From Candidatus Ozemobacteraceae bacterium (GTDB taxonomy: Bacteria > Muiribacteriota > Ozemobacteria > Ozemobacterales > Ozemobacteraceae): DNA of 64,000 bases. Position numbers and translations under genes: made by a program. The DNA lies in assembly GCA_035373905.1 (NCBI GenBank), contig DAOSOK010000003.1:76661-140660 (forward strand), given 5' to 3'. Positions 51,399 to 60,175 of this stretch are shown piece by piece. Under the pieces are notes generated by a model. It did no database searches. It worked only from the letters and a program-made list of their open reading frames with translations, and was not told the origin of the DNA. Numbering within the stretch: the stretch's first letter is position 1; each line of letters opens with the position of its first letter.

Positions 51399-52199
51399 TC
51401 AGGCCGTGCGTTTTGCCAGGCCGCGTCGGACGATGTCGTTCACGGCGAACGAGGCGACATCGTCGGCGTATTTTCCCGGGCCGAACCCGGCGTCATAGCC
51501 GAGTTCCTTGGCCAGTTCGTGGGTGATGCGGGGGCCGCCGCAGACCAGCACGACCTTGTCGCGCAGTCCCTCGGCCTCGAGCAACTCGACGAGCTCGGTC
51601 AGGTTCTGGATATGGACGTTCTTCTGCGTGACGGTCTGGGAAACGAGCAGCACGTCGGCCTTCAGCTCGACGGCCTTTTTCACGAACTCCTCGTTCGTCA
51701 CCTGGCTGCCGAGGTTGTGGGCTTCGATCATTTCATACCGTTCGAGGCCGTAATGACCGGCGTAGCCCTTCATGTTCATGATTGCGTCGATGCCGACCGT
51801 GTGGGCGTCGGTGCCCGTGCTGGCGCCGATGATGACGACTTTGCGGCCGATCCGGTCGCGGATGAATTCGTTCGTCTCGGCCATGCCCATCACCTGGTTG
51901 TCGACCGTGTGGACCTTGATCGATGTATAGTCGACGGTATGTTCGCAGGCGCCGTAGACGACGAAGAACGTGAACTGCGCGTCGAGGCTCTTGTGGTAGA
52001 CGACCTGCGGCTCGCGCAGTCCCATCTTCTCGGCGAGCTGCGCGGCGGCCGCGACGGCCCGGTCGTCGTCGGCGACGGGCAGGGTGAACGATACCTGCGT
52101 CTTGCCGTCGTTCATCGTGTCGCCGTAGGGCTTCACTCGCGTCAGGTCGAGGGTCTTGTCGAAATCCTTCTTCGATGTCGAATACAGGCCGCTGCTCAT
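51399..52199 (-). CDS. kamE: Lysine 5,6-aminomutase beta subunit
   Basis: This 266-residue protein has the B12-binding motif DAHTVG at 131-136, where His133 is the lower axial cobalt ligand, and a Lys at 144 (NMKGY), the residue known in the family to hold PLP as a Schiff base. Both positions match the described KamE numbering. It joins KamD to form the AdoCbl/PLP mutase that converts beta-lysine (and D-lysine) to 3,5-diaminohexanoate (and 2,5-). It is the last gene of the lysine operon and overlaps kamD by four bases. It has the C-terminal Rossmann fold and an N-terminal dimerisation arm. Confidence 0.95.
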   Translation of the reverse strand: MSSGLYSTSKKDFDKTLDLTRVKPYGDTMNDGKTQVSFTLPVADDDRAVAAAAQLAEKMGLREPQVVYHKSLDAQFTFFVVYGACEHTVDYTSIKVHTVDNQVMGMAETNEFIRDRIGRKVVIIGASTGTDAHTVGIDAIMNMKGYAGHYGLERYEMIEAHNLGSQVTNEEFVKKAVELKADVLLVSQTVTQKNVHIQNLTELVELLEAEGLRDKVVLVCGGPRITHELAKELGYDAGFGPGKYADDVASFAVNDIVRRGLAKRTA

Positions 52200-53758
52200 G
52201 ATTTCTTCCCTCCCAGCATCAGGTCGATGAACGGATTGACGTATGCGGTGTCTTTCTCGACGACGCCCTCGAGGCCCTTGCCGCCGTTGATCGGCCGCTT
52301 CACGCCCGCGAACTTGCCTTTTTCGAGGGTCTTGAACAGGCCGTCGCGCTCGATCTCGGCGAGGAGCCTGGCGGCGTTTTCCAGGACCGCGTGTGCGCGC
52401 TGTTCGATGATGCCGCCTTTTTTGAACTCGATCTCGTCGCCAAGTCCTTCCATAGTGCTAAATATATATCGCGCGTTTTCGAGCGCCAGATACCGATCCG
52501 ACATGAACGGCGTGTGGATCGCCTCGGTCAGCATGCCCAGCAGACAGATGCGCTGGTTCGTCATCGACGTGACCATGTTGAACAGGGCGTCCTGCACGTG
52601 GCCGCGGAAGATGTTGCCGGTCATGAACTTGGTCGGCGGCATGTATTTGAGGGGAGCGCGCGGGAAGATCTCGCGCGCCATCTGCGCCTGCGCCAGTTCG
52701 TAGAGAAAGCCCTTCTTCAGCTCGGGATCCATCTCGAACGCATGGCCCAGCCCCATCTGTTCCTCGGGCAATCCGGCAAGCACGGCGAACTGCTCATTGA
52801 TGAACTGCGAGGCCAGAACGGTGTGCGCGGCCTCGAACGCGTCGTCGGTGGTCAGGTAGTTGTCCTCGCCGGTGTTGATGATGACGCCGGCGAACCCGTT
52901 GATGATGCGGGAGAAATACTGGTCGACCATCGTGCGCTGCATATTGATGTCGCGAAACAGGATGCCGTACAGCGCGTCGTTGAGCATGACGTCGAGCCGT
53001 TCGAGGGCGCCCATCGCGGCGATCTCGGGCATGCACAGGCCGGAACAGTAGTTACACAGCCGGATGTAGCGGCCGAGCTTCCCGCCCTCCTCGTCGAGGG
53101 CGGCGCGCATGAGCCGGAAGTTCTCCTGCGTGGCGTAGGTGCCGCCGAACCCTTCGGTCGTCGCCCCGAACGGAACGTAGTCGAGCAGGCTCTGGCCGGT
53201 CGTGCGAATGACGGCGATAACGTCTGCGCCCTGCTTCGCCGCGGCGCGGGCCTGAACGATATCTTCGTGAATATTTCCCGTGGCGACGATGACGTACAGG
53301 AGCGGCCCCGTCTTGTCGCCGACGGCTTTCAGCGTTTCCTCGCGCCGGTTCCGGTTCGCGCGGATGCGCTCGACCGTCTCGCGGGCCAGCTCCATCGCCT
53401 TCGCCCGGACCTCGAACAAATCGCCCATCGGGAGAGTAGCCAGGTCGAGCTCGCCGCTCGACGTGCGCTCGGCGATCTGCTGCGGCGTGAGACCGGTTTT
53501 GAGGACCGCGTTTCCGATCGCATTCGCGGCCCCCAACGCCAGTTTGCCGGCTTTCTGCAGGTGCGCCACCACGACGTTCGGCAGCGGCACCTCTTCGGCA
53601 TCGACGCCGTCGATCCCCAGGAGGCGGAGCACGGCGCGCTCGACGGTCACCGTCGTGTGACGGTCGATGAACTTCTGGGTGTCGAGGGCGATCTTCTGAG
53701 CCAGCTCGCGTGCCTCGGCAACCCGCTTCGGATCGAGATTCAATTTGCTGTGTGACAT
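52196..53758 (-). CDS. kamD: Lysine 5,6-aminomutase alpha subunit
   Basis: This protein of about 520 residues is the TIM-barrel subunit that binds substrate and the adenosyl group. Conserved stretches are AQKIALDTQKFIDRHTTVTV near the N-terminus, YVPFGATTEGFGGTYATQEN and LCNYCSGLCMPEIA in the barrel, and EDNYLTTDDAFEAAHTVLAS. The start at 53758 has GGAG six bases upstream; an in-frame ATG at 53770 is also preceded by a GAGG and cannot be excluded. It lies 24 bases downstream of kamC and overlaps kamE by ATGA. The mutase inactivates readily, which explains the adjacent reactivase genes kamB and kamC. Confidence 0.95.
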   Translation of the reverse strand: MSHSKLNLDPKRVAEARELAQKIALDTQKFIDRHTTVTVERAVLRLLGIDGVDAEEVPLPNVVVAHLQKAGKLALGAANAIGNAVLKTGLTPQQIAERTSSGELDLATLPMGDLFEVRAKAMELARETVERIRANRNRREETLKAVGDKTGPLLYVIVATGNIHEDIVQARAAAKQGADVIAVIRTTGQSLLDYVPFGATTEGFGGTYATQENFRLMRAALDEEGGKLGRYIRLCNYCSGLCMPEIAAMGALERLDVMLNDALYGILFRDINMQRTMVDQYFSRIINGFAGVIINTGEDNYLTTDDAFEAAHTVLASQFINEQFAVLAGLPEEQMGLGHAFEMDPELKKGFLYELAQAQMAREIFPRAPLKYMPPTKFMTGNIFRGHVQDALFNMVTSMTNQRICLLGMLTEAIHTPFMSDRYLALENARYIFSTMEGLGDEIEFKKGGIIEQRAHAVLENAARLLAEIERDGLFKTLEKGKFAGVKRPINGGKGLEGVVEKDTAYVNPFIDLMLGGKKS

Positions 53759-53782
53759 CCGATTCTCCATTCCCTTCCTCGT

Positions 53783-55264
53783 TCAGCCGCGAAGCTTCGC
53801 CCGGGCCAGTTCGAGGAGCTCCCCGTCGAGACCGAGCAGTTCCGCCACACGCACCGCATCGCGCGGCGGGGGGCTGTCCCACTCGACCCGTTCGAGCCGG
53901 TAGTCCATGTGTTCCTGAAGCTGGTCGAAACTCCGCTCTTTCTGAATATCAAGCCGACTCCGCAGTTCATCGAAATCGGCCCGCTTCAAACCGATCACCT
54001 GAAAATGCCTCATCCCCTTCCCCACCACGTTGCCGTAGTGCGTCGAGGCGAGACAGAAGCCATTATACCGCGAGACGAACTCGAGAAGCGCACGCATCAG
54101 CGCCTCGCCCTCCTCGGGGTTTGTGCCGCGCGCGAACTCGTCGAGCGCCGCCAGGCCGACACCGTGCCGCATCAGCCCGAGCAGGCGCCCGACCTCGGCC
54201 ACTTCCGCCCCGAACGTGCTCAGCCCCTGCTGCACCGACTGCAGGTCGTCCGAAAGATAGAAGAGATACCCGAGCGGCGGCATCTCCAGCCGCGCGGCTG
54301 GCACGAAAAAACCGCACATCGCCAGCGCCGCGTGAAGCGTCACCGTCGCCAGCACGACGCTCTTGCCGCCCATGTTTGCGCCGGTGATCACGTTCGACCC
54401 CGCTCCCAGCTCGACCGAGATCGGCACGAACCGCCTTCCCCGCTCCGCCAGTTCGGCCGCCACCATCGGGTTTACTGCATCTTTCAATATATATTCTTTC
54501 GCATTTTCCCGAAGCTCCGGCCGGACGGCGTTCAGTTCGCAAGCCAGAAGAACTTTCGCCAGCAGGAAGTCGAACGCGCCGACGGCGTCGACGCAGGCGT
54601 CGAACGTGTGCAGGGAAGCGCGCAACCGGGCCGTCAGCGTGCGGCGCACCTGCTCCTCGGCCTCCCGCTCCCGGATCGCCAGTTCGCGGCGCCGCTCCAT
54701 CAACGCATCACGGGCTCCCGCCCCTCCGCCGGTCGCTTCATGCAAGAGTTCCCTCTCCACGCGCTGTTTGTCAGCCCGAATGGAACCCAATTCCGGCGCA
54801 TACGAATCGGCCAGAAAGAACGACCGCGTCACCGGCGGATCGGGATTCAGGACCGCCACCACGTCCGACACGTCAGGAATCGCCATCCGCACGTCCGAAA
54901 GGCCGCAGGCGGCGACCAGGGGACGGAGATCGCAGGCATTGATGGCGAAGTTCTTCAGTTCGAACAGGTCGACTTCGTCGAGAATCCGGCCTTCTTCTCC
55001 GAGCCGTCCGAGCGTCCCCCGGATCTCCTTGAACCGTTCGAGCACCAGCCGAGCATCATCGACCCAGGACCGGTTCGCCCGACACCAGTCCAGCAGCCGC
55101 CCCACCGCATCCAGTTCGCGGTTCAGCGCCGCCAGCTCCGTCGCGGGAAACGGCGCAACCGCCTTCTTCCGTTCGCGTCCGAACGGCGTGAGGGGCTCAC
55201 ACCGCCCCATCACCCAGGAAAACCCGATCCGTTCCTCCTGTTCCCGCCTAAATCCCGGCAGCAT
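53783..55264 (-). CDS. kamC: MutS-like reactivase ATPase of the lysine mutase
   Basis: This 493-residue protein has a MutS-type ABC ATPase core at its C-terminal half: Walker A ITGANMGGKSVVL near residue 300, Walker B with LAALDEFARGTNPEEGEA (D-E plus signature-like GTN), then a His-loop STHYG. The N-terminal half is helical (clamp-like). This matches the MutS-like proteins that sit in kam operons and are named KamC, a reactivase ATPase for lysine 5,6-aminomutase, rather than a DNA-repair MutS, which would be longer and have mismatch-binding domains. It overlaps kamB by 17 bases. Confidence 0.88.
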   Translation of the reverse strand: MLPGFRREQEERIGFSWVMGRCEPLTPFGRERKKAVAPFPATELAALNRELDAVGRLLDWCRANRSWVDDARLVLERFKEIRGTLGRLGEEGRILDEVDLFELKNFAINACDLRPLVAACGLSDVRMAIPDVSDVVAVLNPDPPVTRSFFLADSYAPELGSIRADKQRVERELLHEATGGGAGARDALMERRRELAIREREAEEQVRRTLTARLRASLHTFDACVDAVGAFDFLLAKVLLACELNAVRPELRENAKEYILKDAVNPMVAAELAERGRRFVPISVELGAGSNVITGANMGGKSVVLATVTLHAALAMCGFFVPAARLEMPPLGYLFYLSDDLQSVQQGLSTFGAEVAEVGRLLGLMRHGVGLAALDEFARGTNPEEGEALMRALLEFVSRYNGFCLASTHYGNVVGKGMRHFQVIGLKRADFDELRSRLDIQKERSFDQLQEHMDYRLERVEWDSPPPRDAVRVAELLGLDGELLELARAKLRG

Positions 55265-56339
55265 ACCAACCTCCGATCACATCCACGAGCGGCAGAGGTA
55301 CGGCCGCAGACAGGGTCTTCATGACGGCGGGGACGGCATCCGGGCCGGTCGCGGCCGTGCCGGGATGCACCGCGACGCAGGCAACGGTGAGCGGGCGCGC
55401 GGCCCGGACGTCGATGCCGGCCGCGCGAAGTCGTTCCCGGCGGCGGTCGTCGAGGAACAGGCGGGTGCCGTCCTCGACGACGAGCACAAGCCCCGACCAG
55501 CCGCATTCACGCGCCAACGGCTTTTGCCCGAGGAGCCGGTCGGCGAACTCGTTCGTCACCGCACCGCGAATGCCAATCGCCACGGTCGAGTCGAAAACCG
55601 CATCGGCCGTATCGCGATCCACATCGGATGTCGCAAAACTCCGCGTTCTCTTCGCGTCACGGTCGATGACAAAAAGCTTCGCCGGCCGGTCTTCGTCGTC
55701 CCGGACAAGACACCGGCCAGAGATGTCTGGCGGGGCTGCGGCAAGCGTCAACTGCGCCAGAACACGGCCCGCATCCGCAACGCAACTCTCGACGGACCTG
55801 GCCGGATCGAGCCTGACCGTGAACACGGCGGCACCGCCGCCCGACGGCGCGGCGAGACTCAGGCGGCCCTGGGCACCGTCGACGAACACCCGGCGGGCGC
55901 CGTGCGCTTCGAGAAGCCGGTAGACGCGCGTCAGATCGGCGACGACGGAGGGTCCGGCGAGCTCGATCCAACCTCCGCTGTGCGCCTTCACGATCAGCAC
56001 TTCACCCAGGGGGGTGTGAATCCCCGTATCGGCCAGGATTTCGCGTGTGATGTCCCCGTGGGAGAGACACCCCGACGCCGTCGCGAGAATGGCTCCGCGG
56101 GGCACGGTCAGCACGGCCCGGCTCCGCTCGGAAGCACCGTTCAGTGCAGCGCCGTCGACCCCCACCGACGTCACACCGACCGGTTCGCCGGCATGCGCAT
56201 CGAGAAACGCCTGCAGCGCGGTCGTCTTGCCCGTTCCCTGGCATGCCCCGACGAAGGAGAGAGTCGCATATGTCGACGTCAACGCCCGGAGCTTCGCTCG
56301 AAGCTCCCCTGGCGACAGCCGTTCGACGCACCTCACCAT
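55248..56339 (-). CDS. kamB: Reactivase subunit KamB (P-loop protein)
   Basis: This 363-residue protein begins MVRCVERLSPGELRAKLRAL. A P-loop, GACQGTGKTT, is at 31-40, and VFVDGAQGRLSL near residue 148 may be Walker B-like. It matches the KamB position and composition in lysine-fermentation clusters, where it works with KamC to restore the B12 mutase. The start at 56339 has GTGAGG eight bases upstream; an in-frame reading from 56456 crosses a hairpin and is rejected. A 159-base spacer with two hairpins separates it from kamA. Confidence 0.82.
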   Translation of the reverse strand: MVRCVERLSPGELRAKLRALTSTYATLSFVGACQGTGKTTALQAFLDAHAGEPVGVTSVGVDGAALNGASERSRAVLTVPRGAILATASGCLSHGDITREILADTGIHTPLGEVLIVKAHSGGWIELAGPSVVADLTRVYRLLEAHGARRVFVDGAQGRLSLAAPSGGGAAVFTVRLDPARSVESCVADAGRVLAQLTLAAAPPDISGRCLVRDDEDRPAKLFVIDRDAKRTRSFATSDVDRDTADAVFDSTVAIGIRGAVTNEFADRLLGQKPLARECGWSGLVLVVEDGTRLFLDDRRRERLRAAGIDVRAARPLTVACVAVHPGTAATGPDAVPAVMKTLSAAVPLPLVDVIGGWYAAGI

Positions 56340-56405
56340 GATTCGGGCCTCACGAACATCATATTTTCGTATGTGGCATGCACGCGGAACCACCATGATT
56401 GCGGT

Positions 56406-56428
56406 GGGGCGGGTGTGAAACCCGCCCC
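56406..56428. promoter_or_regulatory. Hairpin in the kamA-kamB spacer (kamB-proximal)
   Basis: GGGGCGGGT and ACCCGCCCC form a 9-bp GC-rich stem with a five-base loop. There is no T-run, so it could be an mRNA processing or stability element. Confidence 0.5.
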
Positions 56429-56461
56429 TGCAGACGCGCGGCGATTCGTATTTCATGAGAA

Positions 56462-56491
56462 GTTCGGGCGCACCCGAGGGTGCGCCCGAAC
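56462..56491. promoter_or_regulatory. Hairpin directly after kamA
   Basis: GTTCGGGCGCACC and GGTGCGCCCGAAC form a 13-bp stem with a four-base CGAG loop, starting seven bases beyond the kamA stop. It is followed by TTCTCATG on the minus strand, not a proper T-run. It may be a partial terminator or an mRNA 3'-end stabiliser within the operon. Confidence 0.55.
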
Positions 56492-56498
56492 CGGACGG

Positions 56499-57767
56499 TC
56501 AATGGTCGTTTCCGGCCTTGCGCTTCTTGCCGCGCAGCTTTCGCTGTGTGACCTCGGGCTCGAGCGCGATCTTACGATGCGACAGCCCCGCGATGCCTTC
56601 GAGTTTCACTTCCCTCTCGCCGCGGCACACGTCGCAACGGCAGCCGGGCTTGTAGTTGCTCGGCTCCTCGTAGCAGGAGATGACGCCTTCGAAGTTGCGC
56701 AGGATCACCTTGTTGTAGCCGTGCGAGATGGCGTAGTCGGGCATGACGGGAATCTTCCCGCCGCCGCCCGGGGCGTCGACGACAAACGTCGGCACGCAGA
56801 ACCCTGACGTGTGGCCTCGCAGCCCCTCGATGATGTCGATGCCGACCGCCACCGGCGTCCGGAAGTGGGAGAGACCCACCGACAGGTCGCACTGGTAGAT
56901 GTAATACGGCCGAACCCGCGCCTTGACGAGGCCATGCACCAGGCGCCGCATCACATGCACGCAGTCGTTGATGCCGCGCAACAGCACCGACTGGTTGCCG
57001 AGCGGAATGCCCGCGTTGGCGAGCATCTCGCAGGCCCGGACCGACTCTTCGCTCAGCTCGTCGGGATGGTTGAAGTGGGTGTTGAGCCATATCGGATGAT
57101 ATTTTTTCAACATCTCGACCAGGGCGGGAGTGATGCGCTGCGGCATGACCACCGGGGTGCGCGAACCCAGTCGGACGATCTCGACGTGCGGAATCGCCCG
57201 CAGTTTTTTGATGATGATCTCGAGCTTGTCCTCCGAATACAGCAGCGGATCGCCGCCCGACAGGAGCACGTCGCGAATCTGCGGGGTGTTCCGGATGTAT
57301 TCGATGGCCGCATCGATCTGGGCCATCGGCAGAGGCAGGTCGGTCTGGCCTGCGAACCGGCGCCGCGTGCAGTGCCGGCAGTACATCGCACACTGGTCGG
57401 TGATCAGCAGCAGGGCTCGGTCGGGATATCGATGTGTCAGCCCCGGCACCGGCGAGTCGCCGTCCTCGTGCAGGGGATCGACGAGATCGGACTCGGACTT
57501 GTACAGTTCGTCGACCGTCGGGATCGCCTGCTTGCGGATCGGACACGCCGGATTATCGGGGTCGATCTTCGAAAGATAATACGGCGTGATCGACATGCGG
57601 AGCGACTGAAGGCATTTCTGGATGCCCTCTTCCTCCGATTTGGTCAGCGAAATGTACTTTTTCAGCGATTCGACATCCGTCACCCGGTTCGCGAGTTGCC
57701 AGCGCCAGTCGTTCCACTGTTCGTCGGTAACGTCCTTGAACAGGATGTTTCTGCGGTTCACAGCCAT
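56499..57767 (-). CDS. kamA: L-lysine 2,3-aminomutase
   Basis: This 422-residue radical SAM/PLP enzyme converts L-lysine to L-beta-lysine, the first step of lysine fermentation. The cluster motif is C126-x3-C130-x2-C133 in CAMYCRHCTRRR. DVLLSGGDPLL follows (SAM-binding GGDP), and PGGGGKIPVMPDY near residue 335 carries the PLP Lys. A C-terminal CRCDVC pair probably binds zinc. The length and start (MAVNRRNILFKDV) are those of family members. It is 13 bases downstream of kdd. Confidence 0.96.
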   Translation of the reverse strand: MAVNRRNILFKDVTDEQWNDWRWQLANRVTDVESLKKYISLTKSEEEGIQKCLQSLRMSITPYYLSKIDPDNPACPIRKQAIPTVDELYKSESDLVDPLHEDGDSPVPGLTHRYPDRALLLITDQCAMYCRHCTRRRFAGQTDLPLPMAQIDAAIEYIRNTPQIRDVLLSGGDPLLYSEDKLEIIIKKLRAIPHVEIVRLGSRTPVVMPQRITPALVEMLKKYHPIWLNTHFNHPDELSEESVRACEMLANAGIPLGNQSVLLRGINDCVHVMRRLVHGLVKARVRPYYIYQCDLSVGLSHFRTPVAVGIDIIEGLRGHTSGFCVPTFVVDAPGGGGKIPVMPDYAISHGYNKVILRNFEGVISCYEEPSNYKPGCRCDVCRGEREVKLEGIAGLSHRKIALEPEVTQRKLRGKKRKAGNDH

Positions 57768-57780
57768 GCGTCGCTCCCCG

Positions 57781-58821
57781 TCAGGCCGTGTAGGATTCGC
57801 AGAAGAGCTTCATCAAGGCCGGGCACTCGCGCAGGAGCTGGAGCGTGATCTCGGCGTGGTCCTTCGTGTAGCCGTTGCCGATGATCATGTCGACGTCCTT
57901 GCCGACGCCTTCCGCGCCGAGGGCGGCCTTCGTGAAGCTGGTCGCCATCGAGAAGAAGTAGACGATGCCGCCGTCGCGCACCGGCAGAATGCAGGACATC
58001 TCGGCGTTCGGCACGTTGAGGCAGTTGATCGTGATGTCGTATTCCGCGCCGCCCGAGGCTTCCATGGCCTTCGTCAGCACGTCGATCGGGTCCTGGGCGT
58101 TCGCCTTGATGACGTGGTGGCAGAAGCCGAGATCCTTGAGGCGCTGGATGTTCTTCTCGCTCTGTCCGACGCCGACGACGAGGCCGGTCGGGCCGACGCG
58201 CTTGCGGGCTTCGTAGGCGCAAAGGATGCCGGACTTGCCGGTTCCGCCGAGGATCAGGACCTTCTGGCCGGGCCGGACCAGCTTCGCCGCCTGGGCCGGG
58301 GCGCCGGCGACGTCGAGAGCGGCCATCGCGGCAGCTTCCGGTATATCGGTCGGTATTTTTGCATAGATGCCGGTCTCGAACAGGATCGCCTGGCCCTTGA
58401 TGTCGACGCGGTCGATCTTCATGTGGACCCTGTCGATCGAATCGATGCGAAGCGGCGTCTGGGAAAGCGAAACCAGCGTCACGATCTTGTCGCCGACCTT
58501 GACCGGGATCTTCCCTTCCAGTTTGGGGCCGATCTTGGCGATCTTGCCGATCAGCACGCCGCCCGAGCCGGTGACCGGGTTTTTCATCTTGCCCTTCTGG
58601 CGCACGATCTCGCAGATGCTCGCCTTGAGCTTCTCCTCGTCGCCGCCCGCGGCTTCCTTCAGTTGGTGGAAACTGGCGGAATCGATATTCAACGCCTCGA
58701 CATCGATCAGAATCTCGTTGTCGAAGATATTCATGTCATTGGAGACGACATCCGCCGCCTGCGGCAGAACGCCCTTGGGCTCGATCACGCGATGGGTCCC
58801 GAACTTGCAGCCTGTCTTCAT
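57781..58821 (-). CDS. kdd: L-erythro-3,5-diaminohexanoate dehydrogenase
   Basis: This 346-residue protein begins MKTGCKFGTHRVIEPKGVLP, the conserved Kdd N-terminus. A GroES-like domain is followed by a Rossmann domain with VLILGGTGKSGILCAYEA (GxGxxG variant) near residue 200 for NAD. It oxidises 3,5-diaminohexanoate to 5-amino-3-oxohexanoate with release of ammonia and NADH, after the KamDE step. It has 32 bases upstream to atoA and 13 downstream to kamA. The name is supported by both sequence and place. Confidence 0.94.
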   Translation of the reverse strand: MKTGCKFGTHRVIEPKGVLPQAADVVSNDMNIFDNEILIDVEALNIDSASFHQLKEAAGGDEEKLKASICEIVRQKGKMKNPVTGSGGVLIGKIAKIGPKLEGKIPVKVGDKIVTLVSLSQTPLRIDSIDRVHMKIDRVDIKGQAILFETGIYAKIPTDIPEAAAMAALDVAGAPAQAAKLVRPGQKVLILGGTGKSGILCAYEARKRVGPTGLVVGVGQSEKNIQRLKDLGFCHHVIKANAQDPIDVLTKAMEASGGAEYDITINCLNVPNAEMSCILPVRDGGIVYFFSMATSFTKAALGAEGVGKDVDMIIGNGYTKDHAEITLQLLRECPALMKLFCESYTA

Positions 58822-58853
58822 AATCTCTCCTTATCCTGATGTCTGGCGCGCCG

Positions 58854-59519
58854 TCAGAGCGCCATGGGTTTGATGTGCTCGGAAATGATCAGGTCGGCTT
58901 CGGTCAGCGACCTGATCTCCTCGATCGTCACGTCGGGGTGGTGTTCGCGGAGGACCAGGCCGCTCGGCCGCACGTCCATGACGCCGAGCTCCGTAACGAT
59001 CATATTGACCTCGTGATGCGCGGTCAAGGGCAGTTTGCACTTCTTCAGGATCTTCGGCCGCCCCTTCTCGGTATGCACCGTCGCGACGATCACCAGCTTC
59101 GCGCCGGACACGAGATCCATCGCTCCGCCCATGCCCGGAACCTTCTTACCCGGGATGATCCAGTTCGCGAGGTTGCCCTCCTGATCGACCTCGAGCGTGC
59201 CGAGAATCGTGGCGTCGACGTGGCCGCCGCGGATCAGCGAGAACGAGGTCAGGCTGTCGAAGAACGAGCCCCCCGGCAGGATCGAAACGATCTGGCCGCC
59301 CGCGTTCTGGATCAGCGGGTTCTCCTTGCCCGGCTCGGGAACGGGCCCCATGCCGGTCATGCCGTTCTCGGCCTGGAACGTTACGTGCACGCCTTCTGGA
59401 ATATAGTTCGCGACAAGCGTGGGAAGCCCGATGCCGAGATTCACCAGCCAGCCGTCCTTCAGTTCGGCCGCGATGCGCTTCGCGATGATGGTTTTCGCCT
59501 GTTCGGGATTCGGAATCAT
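58854..59519 (-). CDS. atoA: CoA transferase beta subunit
   Basis: This 221-residue protein has the family I CoA-transferase active-site motif FQAENGMTGMG, with the catalytic Glu at 51, and the GGAMDLV stretch near 132. With the alpha subunit it moves CoA between acetoacetate and acetyl- or butyryl-CoA. In lysine fermentation it activates the acetoacetate released by Kce to acetoacetyl-CoA. It overlaps atoD by four bases (ATGA). Donor specificity cannot be told from sequence. Confidence 0.93.
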   Translation of the reverse strand: MIPNPEQAKTIIAKRIAAELKDGWLVNLGIGLPTLVANYIPEGVHVTFQAENGMTGMGPVPEPGKENPLIQNAGGQIVSILPGGSFFDSLTSFSLIRGGHVDATILGTLEVDQEGNLANWIIPGKKVPGMGGAMDLVSGAKLVIVATVHTEKGRPKILKKCKLPLTAHHEVNMIVTELGVMDVRPSGLVLREHHPDVTIEEIRSLTEADLIISEHIKPMAL

Positions 59520-60175
59520 TTCGAGCCTCCCTTCGCCACGACGTAATCGACGAGCACGCCGGGGGTCATCGCGTCTTCGGGCGCCATCTGCCCGATCTCG
59601 ACGACCTCGTCGGCCTCGCAGACGACGGTCGCGCCGGCCATCGCCATGACAGGGTTGAAGTTACGAGTCGTGCCCTTGTAATACACGTTTCCGGCCTTGT
59701 CGGCCCGGCTGGCATACAGCAGGGTCACGTCGGCCTTCAGGGGAAGCTCCAGCAGGTATTCGTGGCCGTCCACGACGATCTTCTGCTTCTCCTCTTCGAC
59801 GATCGTACCGACGCCGACGTGCGTCAGGATGCCGCCCAGGCCGGCGCCGCCGGCCCGGATCCGCTCAGCCAGCGTTCCCTGCGGCACGAGCTGGACTTCC
59901 ATGACGCCGTCGTTCATCTGCTGGCCCGCTTCGGGGTTCAGGCCGATGTGCGATGCGATCAGCTTCTTGACCTGGTTGTTCTTCAGCAGTTTGCCGACGC
60001 CCTTCCCGGGAAGGCCGGCGTCGTTGCAGACGATCGTCAGGTCGCGCACGTTCATCTCCACCAGCAGGTCGACCAGCCCCTCGGGGGTGCCGCAGGTCAT
60101 GAACCCGCCGACCATGATGGTCTGGCCGTCCCTGAACAGGTGCTTCAGATCGTTTTTCTGAGCGAGCTTGTTCAT
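59516..60175 (-). CDS. atoD: CoA transferase alpha subunit
   Basis: This 219-residue protein begins MNKLAQKNDLKHLFRDGQTI, followed by GGFMTCGTPEGLVDLLVE (the G-G-F-G-type signature of the alpha subunit), and has TPAGTxxx-type strands later. It pairs with AtoA. The start overlaps the stop of kce by four bases (ATGA), and the end overlaps atoA. The order kce-atoD-atoA is that of the lysine pathway clusters. Confidence 0.93.
   Translation of the reverse strand: MNKLAQKNDLKHLFRDGQTIMVGGFMTCGTPEGLVDLLVEMNVRDLTIVCNDAGLPGKGVGKLLKNNQVKKLIASHIGLNPEAGQQMNDGVMEVQLVPQGTLAERIRAGGAGLGGILTHVGVGTIVEEEKQKIVVDGHEYLLELPLKADVTLLYASRADKAGNVYYKGTTRNFNPVMAMAGATVVCEADEVVEIGQMAPEDAMTPGVLVDYVVAKGGSK

Noticed and set aside
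53783..55264. DNA mismatch-repair MutS/MutS2
   Set aside because: The protein is too short (493 residues), lacks mismatch-binding and Smr domains, and is embedded between kamB and kamD, where KamC is expected.
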